Part shown: piece by piece, positions 1 to 8,972 of the stretch
Layout of the letters: each line of letters starts with the position of its first letter
How positions within the stretch are numbered: position 1 is the first letter of the stretch
NCBI GenBank assembly: GCA_016708925.1
Contig: JADJET010000001.1
Span: forward strand, 208,501 to 272,500
DNA from: Gammaproteobacteria bacterium
GTDB lineage: Bacteria; Pseudomonadota; Gammaproteobacteria; Pseudomonadales; Porticoccaceae
Reading direction: 5' to 3'
DNA: 64,000 nucleotides
Notes under the pieces: generated by a model
Databases searched by the model: none
What the model saw: the letters and a program-made list of their open reading frames with translations, nothing else
What the model was told of the DNA's origin: nothing
Program-made: the position numbers and the translations under genes

Positions 1-1281
1 CGGCAGTTCGTAGTACCAGATGGTGTCGGTCGGGCCGCCGCGCTCGAAGAACAGCAGGTTGGCCGGGATGTCGGTGTAGGGCGCGAACACACCCTGCGGC
101 AGGCGCACGATGGTGTGGAGATTGAACTCCTTGAGCATCTCCTCCTTGATGACGGCGCACACGCCATCGCCAAACAGGGTGCCGTTGGGCACCACCACGG
201 CGGCGCGGCCGCCCTGCTCGGCGCCATGCCCGGCATAGCGCAGCTTGCGCATGATGTATTGCAGGAACAGCAGCGCGGTTTCCGCCGTCTGCATGTTGGC
301 CGGGAAGTTGGCCTTGATGCCGACTTCTTCCTCGCCGCCGAAGGGCGGGTTGGTGAGGATCACGTCCACGCGCTCGCTGTGGCCGATCTCGTTGACGCGC
401 CGGTCCAGCGTGTTGCCGTAGGCGATCTGCGGCGCTTCCAGCCCGTGCAGCAGCAGGTTCATCTGCGCCAGCATGTAGGGCAGCGGCTTGGCCTCCTGCC
501 CGAACAGGGTGTCGCGCTGCAGGGTGCGGCGCTGGTCCGGGTTGGTCACCTGCTGAGCAAGGTGGTCGTAGGCTTCGACCAGAAAGCCGCCGGTGCCGCA
601 GGCCGGGTCGAGCACGGTTTCGCCCAAGCGCGGGTCGCTCACCTGCACCATGAAGCGCACCACCGGGCGCGGGGTGTAGAACTCGCCCGAGTCACCCGCG
701 GCGTCGCGCATCTCGCGCAGCATGGATTCGTACAGGTGCGAGAGGGTGTGGATCTCCTCGCTGCTGCTGAAGTGGATGCCGTTGATCTTGTTGATGATGT
801 CGCGCAGCAGGTAGCCACTGACCATGCGGTTCTGCACGCCCTTGAACACGTTGGCGATGACTTCGCGCTGGCTGCCCTTCTCGCCGCTGCCGGCCAGGGC
901 GCGCAGATAGGCGAACAGGCCCGCGCCCCACGAGCCGTCGGCGCGGTGACCTTCGTCCTGGTTGATGAAGGCCAGCAGTTCGTCGCCGGTGAGGCCATCC
1001 TCACGCACGGCCCAGTCGCGCCAGCGGTAGGGCGCTTCGATGATGGGGTGGTAGGGCTTGCCGTCGAGTTCGGCTTCTTCTTCGTGCACGACTTCGAGGT
1101 CGTCGAGGAACTTCAGGAACATCACCCAGGTGAGCAGCGGCAGGCGGTCGACGTCGCCGTTGAGGCCCTTGTCCTTGCGCAGGATCTTGCGGGCGCTGCC
1201 GATCAGCGCCGACAGGTTGTCGCGCGTGGTCAGCGGTGCCTTGGCACGTTTGGTTCTGGTTTTCTTTTCGGTTGCGGCCAT
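1..1281 (-). CDS. hsdM: Type I restriction-modification DNA methyltransferase subunit HsdM (3' end beyond window)
   Basis: Transfers methyl groups from S-adenosylmethionine to adenine in the target of a type I restriction-modification complex. The 427 codons present cover the N-terminal helical domain (MAATEKK... start) and most of the methylase core. Motif I reads DPACGTGGF around residues 224-233 (SAM binding) and motif IV reads NPPF around residue 310 (catalytic, N6-adenine type). The reading frame is open to the left edge, so the C-terminus and any following hsdS lie outside the window. It starts 14 bases after the hsdR stop, so the two are one operon transcribed leftward. Family assignment is firm; the specificity is unknown because hsdS is not visible. 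Confidence 0.93.
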   Translation of the reverse strand, partial: MAATEKKTRTKRAKAPLTTRDNLSALIGSARKILRKDKGLNGDVDRLPLLTWVMFLKFLDDLEVVHEEEAELDGKPYHPIIEAPYRWRDWAVREDGLTGDELLAFINQDEGHRADGSWGAGLFAYLRALAGSGEKGSQREVIANVFKGVQNRMVSGYLLRDIINKINGIHFSSSEEIHTLSHLYESMLREMRDAAGDSGEFYTPRPVVRFMVQVSDPRLGETVLDPACGTGGFLVEAYDHLAQQVTNPDQRRTLQRDTLFGQEAKPLPYMLAQMNLLLHGLEAPQIAYGNTLDRRVNEIGHSERVDVILTNPPFGGEEEVGIKANFPANMQTAETALLFLQYIMRKLRYAGHGAEQGGRAAVVVPNGTLFGDGVCAVIKEEMLKEFNLHTIVRLPQGVFAPYTDIPANLLFFERGGPTDTIWYYELP

Positions 1282-1295
1282 TCAGGCGGTGCTCG

Positions 1296-3697
1296 TCATT
1301 GGTAAAGGGCCGTCTGCAGGCGCGAGACGGCTTCCTTGAAAGGTTTGATGCCGCCGAAATGCCGGGTGGCGATTTCGGAAGGGCTGCCGAAACGGTCGAA
1401 GGGTTGCACCTTCATCAGCTCTGACAGGGCGTTGAATTGCACGATGCCGCGCTCGATGTATTTGTCGAGCAGCAGCGTGAGGATTTCCCGGACGGTGTCG
1501 CCGTACTGGCCGAATAGGTCCTGCGCGGCCTTTTTGGCCTGCTCGGCACGCTCGCGACGGGTCAGCAGCGGCGCGTTCCAGGCCAGATGGCACAGCAGGT
1601 CGAAGGGATCGGCGTCCGGCCGGTCGGCGCCGGCCGCCAGTTCCTCGAAGCTGATGCCGCGCTCGGTCAGCTCGCGCAGCACCTCGGCGCGGGTGTCGGG
1701 GTTGGCCCAGGCCGATTGCAGCGCAGCGCGGGTCGGGTACAGGGTGCGCACGGTGCGGCCCGAGTAATCGGTGTACTTGACAACCTGGAGCTTCTTGCCG
1801 TCGGTGTCGAGGTCGTAGACCAGATGGCCGATGACCTCGACGTCGCCGCCATCGACGTAGAACTTGCGCGGTTCTACTGGGGGTTCGCTTATGACGTCAC
1901 CGGCTCCCGCCGGCCTGCTCTTCAGCCATCTCGTATTCTTTCGGAGGTCGCATCGCTGGTGGCGGTATCTCCGCTTGCGTGGCACTGACTTTCTCCCCGC
2001 TCATCGACAATAACTTCCTCGATCCGCGCCGGGTCGCCGTCGAAATCCGGATCGGCGAAGTGTCTCGTGGCCGTACCGGTGAAGTCGATGATGTTGAAGT
2101 ATTCCTTGCCGTAATCGACCTTCAGCCGCGTGCCGCGCCCGATGATCTGCTTGAACTCGGCACGCGAGCCGACCACGCGTGCCAGCACCACGTTCTTGAC
2201 CATCTCGGCGTCGACGCCGGTGGTCAGCAGTTGCGAGGTGGTCAGGATCACCGGCGTGGGCTTGTCCACGTCCTGAAAGTGCGCCAGATGGGTGAGGCCA
2301 ATGGCGCCCTCGTCGGCGGTGACGCGGCAGACGTAGTCGGGGTACTGCTTGACCAGATCGCTGTTCAGGTTGACCAGTTCCTGCCGCATTTCGGCGGCGT
2401 GTTCCTGGTCGACACAGAACACCAGGGTCTTGGCGAAGCGGTCGGTGCCCTTGAGGAAGTCGGCAAGGTGCTTGGCAATCGCCTTGGTGCGCGCCCGCAG
2501 CGCGATGACGCGCTCGAAATCCCTGGTCTGATATTCGTCATCCGGCACCGGGCGGCCGAAGCGGTCAAGTTCGTCCTTGGATGGACGCCAGCCGGCGGCA
2601 TCCACGGTGGTGATGACCCGATGCACGCGATAAGGCGCGAGGAAGCCATCCTCGATGCCCTGGCGCAGGCTGTAGGTGTAGACCGGGTTGCCGAAGTACT
2701 CGTAGCTGTCGCGCGACTCCTCGCGCAGCGGCGTGGCCGTCATGCCGAACTGCACGGCAGGGGCGAAGTAGTCGAGCACGGCGCGCCAGGCGCTCTCGTT
2801 GCGGCTTGAGCCGCGATGGCACTCGTCGATGATGATCAGGTCGAAGAAGTCGGGGCGGTATTGGCGGAACACGTCTTCGTTGGCGGTGGACAGCGCCTGA
2901 TAGATGCCAAAGTACATCTCCCGGCTCTGGCTCACGTCGCCGCCGGCGATCTTGTGCCGGGCGTCGCCGAAGGGCGCGAACATCTTGGCCATCGGGTCAT
3001 CGACCAGGATGTTGCGGTCGGCCAGGAACAGGATCTTGGGGCGGCGGTATTCACCGGTGCGGTTCCAGCGGCTGTTCCACAGCTTCCAGCAGATCTGGAA
3101 CGCCACGCAGGTCTTGCCGGTGCCGGTGGCCAGCGTGGCGAGGATGCGCTTCTGGCCAAGCAGGATGGCCTCGATCACGCGGTTGATCGCGATCTGCTGG
3201 TAGTAGCGCGGCACCTTGCCCGAGACCAGGTTGAAGGGTTCGAGCAGGTGCGGCGTGGCCGGATCGGGCAGCGCGGTGGCGGCCGTCAGCCGTTGCCAGA
3301 GTTCGGCGGGCGTGGCAAAGCGACCCACCTCGCGCTCGCCGCCGGTGGTGTAGTCGATCTCGATGATGCGGTGGCCGTTGGTGGCGTAGGCGAACTTCAG
3401 GCCGAGGATCTCAGCGTAGTCCTTGGCCTGTTGTACCCCGGTTTCCGCTGGCAGCCCCAGTTCCTTGGCCTCCACGACGGCCAGTGGATAGTCGCGCCGG
3501 TAGTACAGCAGATAGTCCGCGCGCTTCTGCGTGCCACGGCGCACGCGGCCGCCGGTGACGATGATGCGGCCATTGGTGAAGGTGCGCTGCTCGCCGATCA
3601 GGTGTGGGGCATTGCTCCATCCGGCCTCTACCAGCTTGGGCGTGACCAGCTCCCGGCAGGTGTCGGCTTCGGTCATGATCTGGGTCGTTGCCGTCAT
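1296..3697 (-). pseudogene. hsdR: Type I restriction endonuclease subunit HsdR (EcoEI type), interrupted by two single-base frameshifts
   Basis: Motor and nuclease subunit of the type I system. The N-terminal part shows the HSDR_N nuclease motif (D ... EAK near residue 75), Walker A GTGKT near residue 190, DECH near residue 290, TATP and the IGRGTRL motif VI. The C-terminal EcoEI_R_C domain (RKFYVDGG ... TALYQ) is in another frame. Between them a third frame reads GEKVSATQAEIPPPAMRPPK and then EYEMAEEQAG, which looks like the natural linker. Joining the three frames needs one extra base removed in the C run at 1995-1998 and one near the C run at 1906-1908 (plus-strand view). The rebuilt protein is about 800 residues, normal for this family. 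Start uncertain: GTG 3706, ATG 3697 or ATG 3676. Either a real inactivation or a homopolymer sequencing error. Confidence 0.88.
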
Positions 3698-4039
3698 CGA
3701 GGCCACCGGTTCTGTTCGTGAGTCATCCCCTCTGCGGCAGGGTGGAGAGGGTCGTTTGGCGCATTGCTTTGGCTCGGATATCCGGCATGGGCCAAACCGA
3801 AAATTTGGTCAGGACAGAGAGTTACGGTGAAGTTTCTGGCTATTGGCTCGGCGGTTTGGCGCAAGGCGAGCAGATAGGCCAGGGTTTGAGCCAAAGCCAG
3901 CCCGGCACCGGCTTGACAAGCAGGCCATTCGGGATAGACTCTCGCGTTGAGTTCACTGCCTATCGGCTTTGAACCAATCGAGGTCTCGGCCGCTGAACCC
4001 GCGTAGCGAATCAGCGGCCTTTGTTTTTCTGGGCTGCCA
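3698..4039. other. Intergenic stretch without a supported gene
   Basis: About 340 bases between hsdR and the BECR-like gene. Frames are open here on the minus strand but show no recognisable protein, no good ribosome site and no domain signature. It presumably holds the hsdR-hsdM promoter; I cannot point to convincing hexamers. Confidence 0.5.
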
Positions 4040-4510
4040 TCACGAGCCACCTCCCAGCAAGCGGAGGCATGTAGCCCGGGACCATGCTGGCGAACTTCTG
4101 ATCTTCCCGATGCTGTTGTCGGCCTGGTAACAGGTCACAAAGTTGGCTTTCAGCGAGCCATCCTGTTTCAGCCCCATCGCGACCACGACGACGAAATCCT
4201 CGTAGACAACCGCCACGCGGCGCGTTGCGTCGTACTGGCGTGACGCCTTGTCCCAGCCTTCGAACAGCGCTGCGGTGGGGTGCTCCAGCGTCGCTTTGAT
4301 CCAATCGATGCGCTGCGCACGAACTGGCGAGAAGGCATCCTTGCGACCATCCCGCGCCGTGCTCTCGTAAAACATGTGGCCAAATTTGCCTGCACCGAAG
4401 TACACCCGGATGCCGTCAAAGGTCCGGATGTTGCCCCGGCAGTAAACCCGCTCGTAATGCGAACGGTATTCAACGACCGCGTCGTAATGAACGAGAGGCG
4501 GCAACGCCAT
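4040..4510 (-). CDS. Putative BECR-fold (barnase-EndoU-colicin-RelE-like) nuclease, possible toxin
   Basis: 156 residues starting MALPPLVHYD. The start is set by a TAATG overlap with the stop of the DUF3800 gene; the frame is open further upstream but there it only shadows that gene. The middle (RIDWIKATLEHP ... RVAVVYEDFVVVVAMG ... NFVTCYQAD) has the helix-strand-strand pattern of phage-type BECR/PBECR nucleases: a helix with arginine, two hydrophobic strands and a late F-T-Y strand. That family match is from pattern recognition only. The translational coupling suggests a function linked to the DUF3800 protein. The C-terminal ten residues look atypical and could reflect a late frameshift. 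Could also be an immunity or adaptor protein. Confidence 0.5.
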   Translation of the reverse strand: MALPPLVHYDAVVEYRSHYERVYCRGNIRTFDGIRVYFGAGKFGHMFYESTARDGRKDAFSPVRAQRIDWIKATLEHPTAALFEGWDKASRQYDATRRVAVVYEDFVVVVAMGLKQDGSLKANFVTCYQADNSIGKIRSSPAWSRATCLRLLGGGS

Positions 4511-5208
4511 TACCAACCTCCCTGCAGGCGTATCTTGAAGATGTTGAACTTCTCTTCGCCCTTGTGGGTCGGCGCGAGTAGTCGGCCTAGTGCTGATTCG
4601 AGACGTTGGACCACGGCGGCTTTGGCGGTGCCGTCTCGCAGGGTGTCGTTGATGCGGCTGCTGGCGGCACCCAACAACAAATCGCACAACTGGATCAGTA
4701 CCACTTCATGAGACGGCAGCGACTGGATGTCGTCGATGCTCGATGTGAGGTTCGCGCGTGCAAGACACCTGGCCAGCACGGGGAGACGCTTCGGATCGCG
4801 GTTGCTCTTGACGTCGCAGAAGATCCGGTAGGCGTTGAAATCCAGAATCCAGTGATGCAGCAGCTGGTAATAGAACTTGTAGAAGCCCAGCTCGCCGTCG
4901 TTGTCGTGCAGAGCAAGATTGAGCTGGGTTCGATCAACGGCAATACAGCGGAAACGCAGATTGTCGCCATAGGCGAAGAACAGATCGATCAGTTCGACGT
5001 AAAAATCGCGGCGGTTGGGTGACACCTTGCTCCACTTGATTTCGCCCCATGCCGCGTGGCGTTCCCGCAGCACGCCGACACGTGATTTGATTTCGTTACG
5101 TAATTCCTCGGGTAGCCAGAGGCTGCCGATCATGAGGTGTCGCGCACGCGGATTCGCGGATGTCAGTACATCCGGATTGACTTCGTCGCAATACACCTCG
5201 AACTTCAT
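4510..5208 (-). CDS. DUF3800 domain protein (RNase H-like fold predicted)
   Basis: 232 residues. The hallmarks of DUF3800 are present: an N-terminal strand with acidic residues (EVYCDEVNPD, residues 3-12), a central D-x-K (DVKSNRD, near residue 128) and a late L-x-QLCDLLLGA helix (near residue 175) with the conserved aspartate. These acidic positions are thought to form a metal site like that of RNase H, and the family is often found in defence islands and mobile regions; its reaction is not established. AGAGGA lies 6 bases before the ATG. It sits between the regulator gene (16 bases upstream) and the BECR-like gene (1-base stop/start overlap), so the three form one operon. Confidence 0.75.
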   Translation of the reverse strand: MKFEVYCDEVNPDVLTSANPRARHLMIGSLWLPEELRNEIKSRVGVLRERHAAWGEIKWSKVSPNRRDFYVELIDLFFAYGDNLRFRCIAVDRTQLNLALHDNDGELGFYKFYYQLLHHWILDFNAYRIFCDVKSNRDPKRLPVLARCLARANLTSSIDDIQSLPSHEVVLIQLCDLLLGAASSRINDTLRDGTAKAAVVQRLESALGRLLAPTHKGEEKFNIFKIRLQGGW

Positions 5209-5224
5209 CGCTGTTCCTCTCGGA

Positions 5225-5557
5225 TCAATCCAGCACGATCAGAAACTCGGTGGCCAGTGCCTCCGGGCGCACGGCACGGGTATCCGGGCTGCGGTGCATC
5301 TTGACCAGACCGTGGCGCTCCAAATGACGCAGGGTACGCGACAGGTTGCTGGCCGCTCGGCCTGACCATTCGGCCAGCTCCAGCACGGTGCGCGGCTGGC
5401 GCTCGCGCATCAGGCGCAGCAGCGCGCGGTTCTCGTCCGACAGCAGGCTGGCCAACTGCCGCCAGGAATCGAACCAGACGGTGGGCGTGGGGCTGTTGGC
5501 GTCATTGACTGCCCGGCGGCCGGGTTTGGCCGGACGGATGCCAATCGCTGTGCGCAT
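5225..5557 (-). CDS. Winged-helix transcriptional regulator (MarR/ArsR-like, HVO_A0114 type)
   Basis: 110 residues. Residues 35-100 form a winged helix: NRALLRLMRERQPRTVLELA, then a recognition helix region ASNLSRTLRHLERHGLVKM and a wing ending near PDTRAVRP. This is the arrangement of small HVO_A0114-like regulators, which frequently lie in front of toxin-antitoxin or defence genes. As first gene of the cassette it probably represses its own promoter; that is inference. A GGGGA run precedes the ATG by about 9 bases. No cysteine metal site is visible, so metal sensing is unlikely. Confidence 0.75.
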   Translation of the reverse strand: MRTAIGIRPAKPGRRAVNDANSPTPTVWFDSWRQLASLLSDENRALLRLMRERQPRTVLELAEWSGRAASNLSRTLRHLERHGLVKMHRSPDTRAVRPEALATEFLIVLD

Positions 5558-6006
5558 GCTTGGGTTCCCCGATGTGGTTTCGGGATGCTATCAGATGCGG
5601 ATAATATCTGTCGCGGGCGGAGTGCTTTTCTGGGCACACGGGAAATGGGGATAGCGAATACGTTCGTGAATCAAGATGATTTTTAGCCGTACTGTTACGC
5701 GAACGAGCAGGAGGCGACGGAGTAAGAGGGTGGGAGGTATAGGAGCCGCCGGCCGAAGCTGGGGGTTCACACGGCCTGAAGCCGAATTTTGCCGCCGCAC
5801 CCTGGACGCAGTGTAGCAAAGCGCTTTCGGAATGCCATGTCTGGAGGCGCGCACGCGAAGATTTTTTTGGGCGCTATTCCGGCCTTCTCGGAACCCCCGG
5901 CGCCCCGTCACCATCCGGGTGGCAGCAGTTAGCCGCCTTGGATAGGATGGGGATGCGATATTCCAAGTGAGTTCCCATAACGACACAAATAGCGGGAGGC
6001 ATCACT
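5558..6006. other. Intergenic stretch, about 450 bases
   Basis: Lies between two divergent units. It contains AT-richer segments near 5590-5690 that could carry the promoter of the leftward regulator cassette, and the ribosome site (GGGAGG) of the gene starting at 6007. I see no gene, repeat or clear operator. Confidence 0.5.
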
Positions 6007-6846
6007 ATGGAAGTCGGCGTTCTTTATCTGCCCTCGGTCGGTTCGCTGGAAGAGAAGCTCAAGGGCTTCGCCGGCAAGCGCACTGACCTGTATCAGGAAT
6101 TGCTGCCCGATTTGACCGTGCAGAGCCAGTACCTCGATGAGCACGGCTATTACGGAGTCGGTTTTACCGAGCACCATTTTCATATCGAAGGATCCGAGGT
6201 ATCCAACAATCCCACCCTGCTCGGCGCCTACCTGGGGCCGAAAACCAGGCGGCTGCGCTGGGGGCAACTGGGCTATGTGCTGCCGGCCCAGCACCCCATC
6301 CGCATGGCGGAGGACGTCGCCATGCTGGATCAGATGCTGCAGGGCCGCGCCTTTTTCGGCATCGCGCGCGGCTATCAGGTGCGCTGGGTCAACAGCATGG
6401 GGCAACTGATTCAGGGTCTGCGGGACGCGCGGGATTTCGAGACCTACGACCGGGTGAAGCGCGAACTTTACGAAGAGCATTTCGAAATCGTGCTCAAGGC
6501 CTGGACCCAGCGCACCTTCACCCACAAGGGCAAGCACTGGGAGTTTCCGGTGCCCGGCCAGGTGTGGCCGGCGGCGGATTTCACCCGCAAGCTGGGCACC
6601 GGGGTGGACGCCGACGGCGTCGTCACCGAGATCGGCATTGCTCCGCCCTGCTACAACAATCGCGTGCCGGACATGTTCCAGCCGTTCAGTTTTTCGGTCA
6701 CCTCGCTGCGCTGGGCGGCGCGCAACAAGCTCGTTCCCATATCGCTGATGTGCGATCAGGATCTGGTGCAGGCGTATTTCACCGCGTTCCGGGACGAGGC
6801 GGCGCTCCCGGGCCGCAGCACCGGAATCAAAGCTTTGTTGCCGTAG
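6007..6846 (+). pseudogene. LLM-class flavin-dependent oxidoreductase, 3' truncated
   Basis: The 279 residues start like luciferase-like monooxygenases: MEVGVLYLPSVG strand, YLDEHGYYGVGFTEHHF (substrate/flavin region, near residue 50), RLRWGQLGYVLPAQHPIRMAEDVAMLD and GRAFFGIARGYQ. Family members of this kind run to roughly 350-400 residues; here the barrel breaks off after residue 270 with a short unrelated tail (GRSTGIKALLP), so helices and the C-terminal insertion are missing. GGAGG sits 7 bases before ATG, so the 5' end is intact. No continuation is visible downstream in any frame up to 7183. Probably a remnant left by a deletion or insertion event; a short functional variant cannot be excluded. 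Confidence 0.7.
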
Positions 6847-7183
6847 TCCGGCGGGCATCCCTGGCGCGACGTCTTGGCGTGGCACGTCGTTATGGCCATG
6901 ATCTGCCGCTGTCGCGTAACATGGCCGCGCAACAGAGTGTCCGTGGTTGGTGGGCAAGATCAGTCCGCGAATTCATTCTCACACTGACCGGCCAGTGCCA
7001 TGGAGCATTGGGCGTCATATGCTTCGACATCCCGAGCAGGCCGAAGCAGTAATCGCGCTGACGTGCAAGGTGTGGAGTAATGAAGGATGCAAGTCGGGTA
7101 CGCTCGTGCGCTGCATAGGGCATATTTTCAATCCGGCACCGCGACCGCTCCTGGCCGCCGCCGCTTGCATCGGAGAATTGTGA
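6847..7183. other. Intergenic stretch, about 340 bases
   Basis: No coding region is supported. It joins the broken end of the luciferase-like gene to the ribosome site (GGAG, 8 bases before ATG) of the next gene. I see no terminal inverted repeats that would mark an insertion. Confidence 0.45.
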
Positions 7184-8638
7184 ATGGACAACTCGCGGCC
7201 CACCGCCGACAACGTACTGGTGAACACGTCCGGCGCGGTACAGAAAGCGCTGGCGGTCAACCTCAACCCGGCGCAGTACGGCAGCATTGTCGAAATCGGC
7301 GCCGGGCAGGAAACCGCGCGCTATTTCTTTCGGGCCGGTGGCGCGGCCGGCACCGTGGCCAAGACCATGTCGGCCTACGACATGACTTTCTCCGACGCGA
7401 TCTACGGTCGCGCACCGGGCGGCCGCTATGTGAGCCGCACGCGGCTGGGACGCATGCTCGATCATGAGTTCGGTCTGCTGATCGAGCGCCTGGAAGGTCG
7501 CCGCGAGGTCGAAACCACCTTTTTTGCCTATGCCGCCACGGTGGCAGCGCAAGGCTTCAAGCACCGCCAGGAATGCCACGGCTGGCTGGGCGTGCGTCTC
7601 CAGCTCGTGCCACAGGGGCCACCCAACGACATCGTGCTTCATGTCCGCATGCTGGATCTGGACGCACGCGCCCAGCAAGAAGCGCTCGGTGTGTTGGGCG
7701 TCAATCTGATTTACGGCGCCTTCCACCACGCCGGCGCGCCGGAGAAGCTCATCGAAAGTCTCGCCGATGATCTGTCCGGTGGTGCCAGCGCCGGTTCCGA
7801 TCGCATCGAGATCGACATGATCGCGTTCAGCGGCCCGGCGTTTGCCGGTTGCGAAAACCGCCTGCTGAACCTGCACCTGATCCGCAGTTGGCTGACGCGA
7901 GCGATCATGTTCGATCCCGACGGCCAGGTGGTGCAGCCGGGCGAAGCACTGCACCGCAAGGACGTGCTGGCGGTGCGCTCGAATTTCCGCCCGGCAACGC
8001 GCCGCCACGAGGACATGTTTCGGGCCGGCCTGGCCGCCTTTGGCGGCCACAGCGAGGACGTGCTGCCGGTGGCCGAAATGACCATGGCGACCGTGATGGA
8101 GGACGGTGACCGGGTCGACAACGCGGACTTCCTGGCCCGTGTCGATAGCCTGACCACGCTCGGCTACCACGTGCTGGTATCCGATTACCTGCGCTATTTC
8201 CGGCTGCGCGCGTTTCTGCGCCGCTACACGCAGGGTCGCATCGGCATCGTGGTGCGGCTCGACAACCTGCGCGACATCTTCAATCCGGAGTTTTACTCCG
8301 GTCTCGAAGGCGGCATCCTGGAGGCGTTTGGTCGGCTGTTTTGCGATCAAACCTCGATGTATGTGTATCCCGGCAAAGCCGGCGATGGCAGCCTGATCAC
8401 CGCGGACGACTTCGTCCCGGACCCCGCGGTGCACCACATCTACCGCCACCTGCAGGAGCACAACCGCATCCTGGCGCTGCCGGGCGTCAACCCGGAGGTG
8501 GTGGACATCGACTGGCGGCAGGTGTTGCCGGCATTGCGTGCCGACGCCCCGGGCTGGGCCAGACAGGTACCGCCGGTGGTGGCGGAGCTGATCCGCAATC
8601 GCGGCTTGTTCGGATACCCGCAAAAAGCTGTGGAGTAA
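7184..8638 (+). CDS. Conserved protein of unknown function, 484 residues
   Basis: A full-length soluble protein with no signal peptide, membrane segment or familiar catalytic motif. Notable segments: VEIGAGQETARYFFRAGGAAGT near residue 32, then AKTMSAYDMTFSDAIYG, an H-GWLGVR segment near residue 133, and a C-terminal half with ALGVLGVNLIYGAFHH and LEGGILEAFGRLF. I recall similar proteins in several distant phyla carrying inconsistent automatic names (adenylyltransferase, TonB receptor); the sequence supports neither, as there is no HxGH nucleotidyl-transfer motif and no beta-barrel or signal peptide. Codon use matches the surroundings. It stands alone, between a broken oxidoreductase gene and an insertion-sequence remnant. 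No function assigned. Confidence 0.75.
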   Translation: MDNSRPTADNVLVNTSGAVQKALAVNLNPAQYGSIVEIGAGQETARYFFRAGGAAGTVAKTMSAYDMTFSDAIYGRAPGGRYVSRTRLGRMLDHEFGLLIERLEGRREVETTFFAYAATVAAQGFKHRQECHGWLGVRLQLVPQGPPNDIVLHVRMLDLDARAQQEALGVLGVNLIYGAFHHAGAPEKLIESLADDLSGGASAGSDRIEIDMIAFSGPAFAGCENRLLNLHLIRSWLTRAIMFDPDGQVVQPGEALHRKDVLAVRSNFRPATRRHEDMFRAGLAAFGGHSEDVLPVAEMTMATVMEDGDRVDNADFLARVDSLTTLGYHVLVSDYLRYFRLRAFLRRYTQGRIGIVVRLDNLRDIFNPEFYSGLEGGILEAFGRLFCDQTSMYVYPGKAGDGSLITADDFVPDPAVHHIYRHLQEHNRILALPGVNPEVVDIDWRQVLPALRADAPGWARQVPPVVAELIRNRGLFGYPQKAVE

Positions 8639-8667
8639 GCCCTGCCGGGCACCGGGGGTTGGGCGTC

Positions 8668-8877
8668 AGCCTAAACGCTTAGCGATCTCTGGCGCCGCCG
8701 AGGCTTTACCGAGATCGGCATAAATCTCGTCAAACAAGCCTCCAGCGTGCCCAGCGCTTCATCGACCAGGGAGCGCAGTGGATGAGCTTGCGGGACAAAA
8801 TCCGAAACGGTGTTCGTAGCGAATGGTTTCGGCTGGCGGGTGAAACACCGCGATAAATCACCGAGAAAACCCGCCAT
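8668..8877 (-). mobile_element. Remnant of an IS transposase gene (N-terminal piece, frameshifted)
   Basis: The first 50 codons (FVPQAHPLRSLVDEALGTLE) match the N-terminal domain common in IS5/IS1182-type transposases, where PQ-HPLR-LVD-AL is typical. The frame then shifts near 8740: in the next frame the expected continuation LFDEIYADLGKASAAPE is readable, then ends in a stop at about 8668. Only about 65 codons of a transposase remain and no inverted repeats were found, so this is a dead fragment. It is not related in sequence to the IS5-family copy at 43.2 kb. Confidence 0.72.
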
Positions 8878-8972
8878 GGAGACGCCCCGCCAGCCGCGGT
8901 CGCTCGATCAGGTGACCTAGCGTTACCGTGTCAAACATACACCCTGCGCACCCATCGCCAACCTCAAGTCCG

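Noticed and set aside
115..1305. 396-codon plus-strand frame at the left edge
   Set aside because: Antisense to hsdM, which shows DPACGTGGF and NPPF motifs in the opposite frame.
1906..1998. Programmed -1 frameshifting in hsdR
   Set aside because: No X-XXY-YYZ slippery heptamer is in the right register, and the middle frame carries natural-looking linker sequence, which needs two shifts instead.
3694..4050. 118-codon minus-strand frame between hsdR and the BECR-like gene
   Set aside because: No ribosome site, no domain, low-complexity composition and overlap with both neighbours.
6890..8623. 577-codon open frame on the minus strand
   Set aside because: Antisense shadow of the 484-residue plus-strand gene, which has a ribosome site and ordered sequence.
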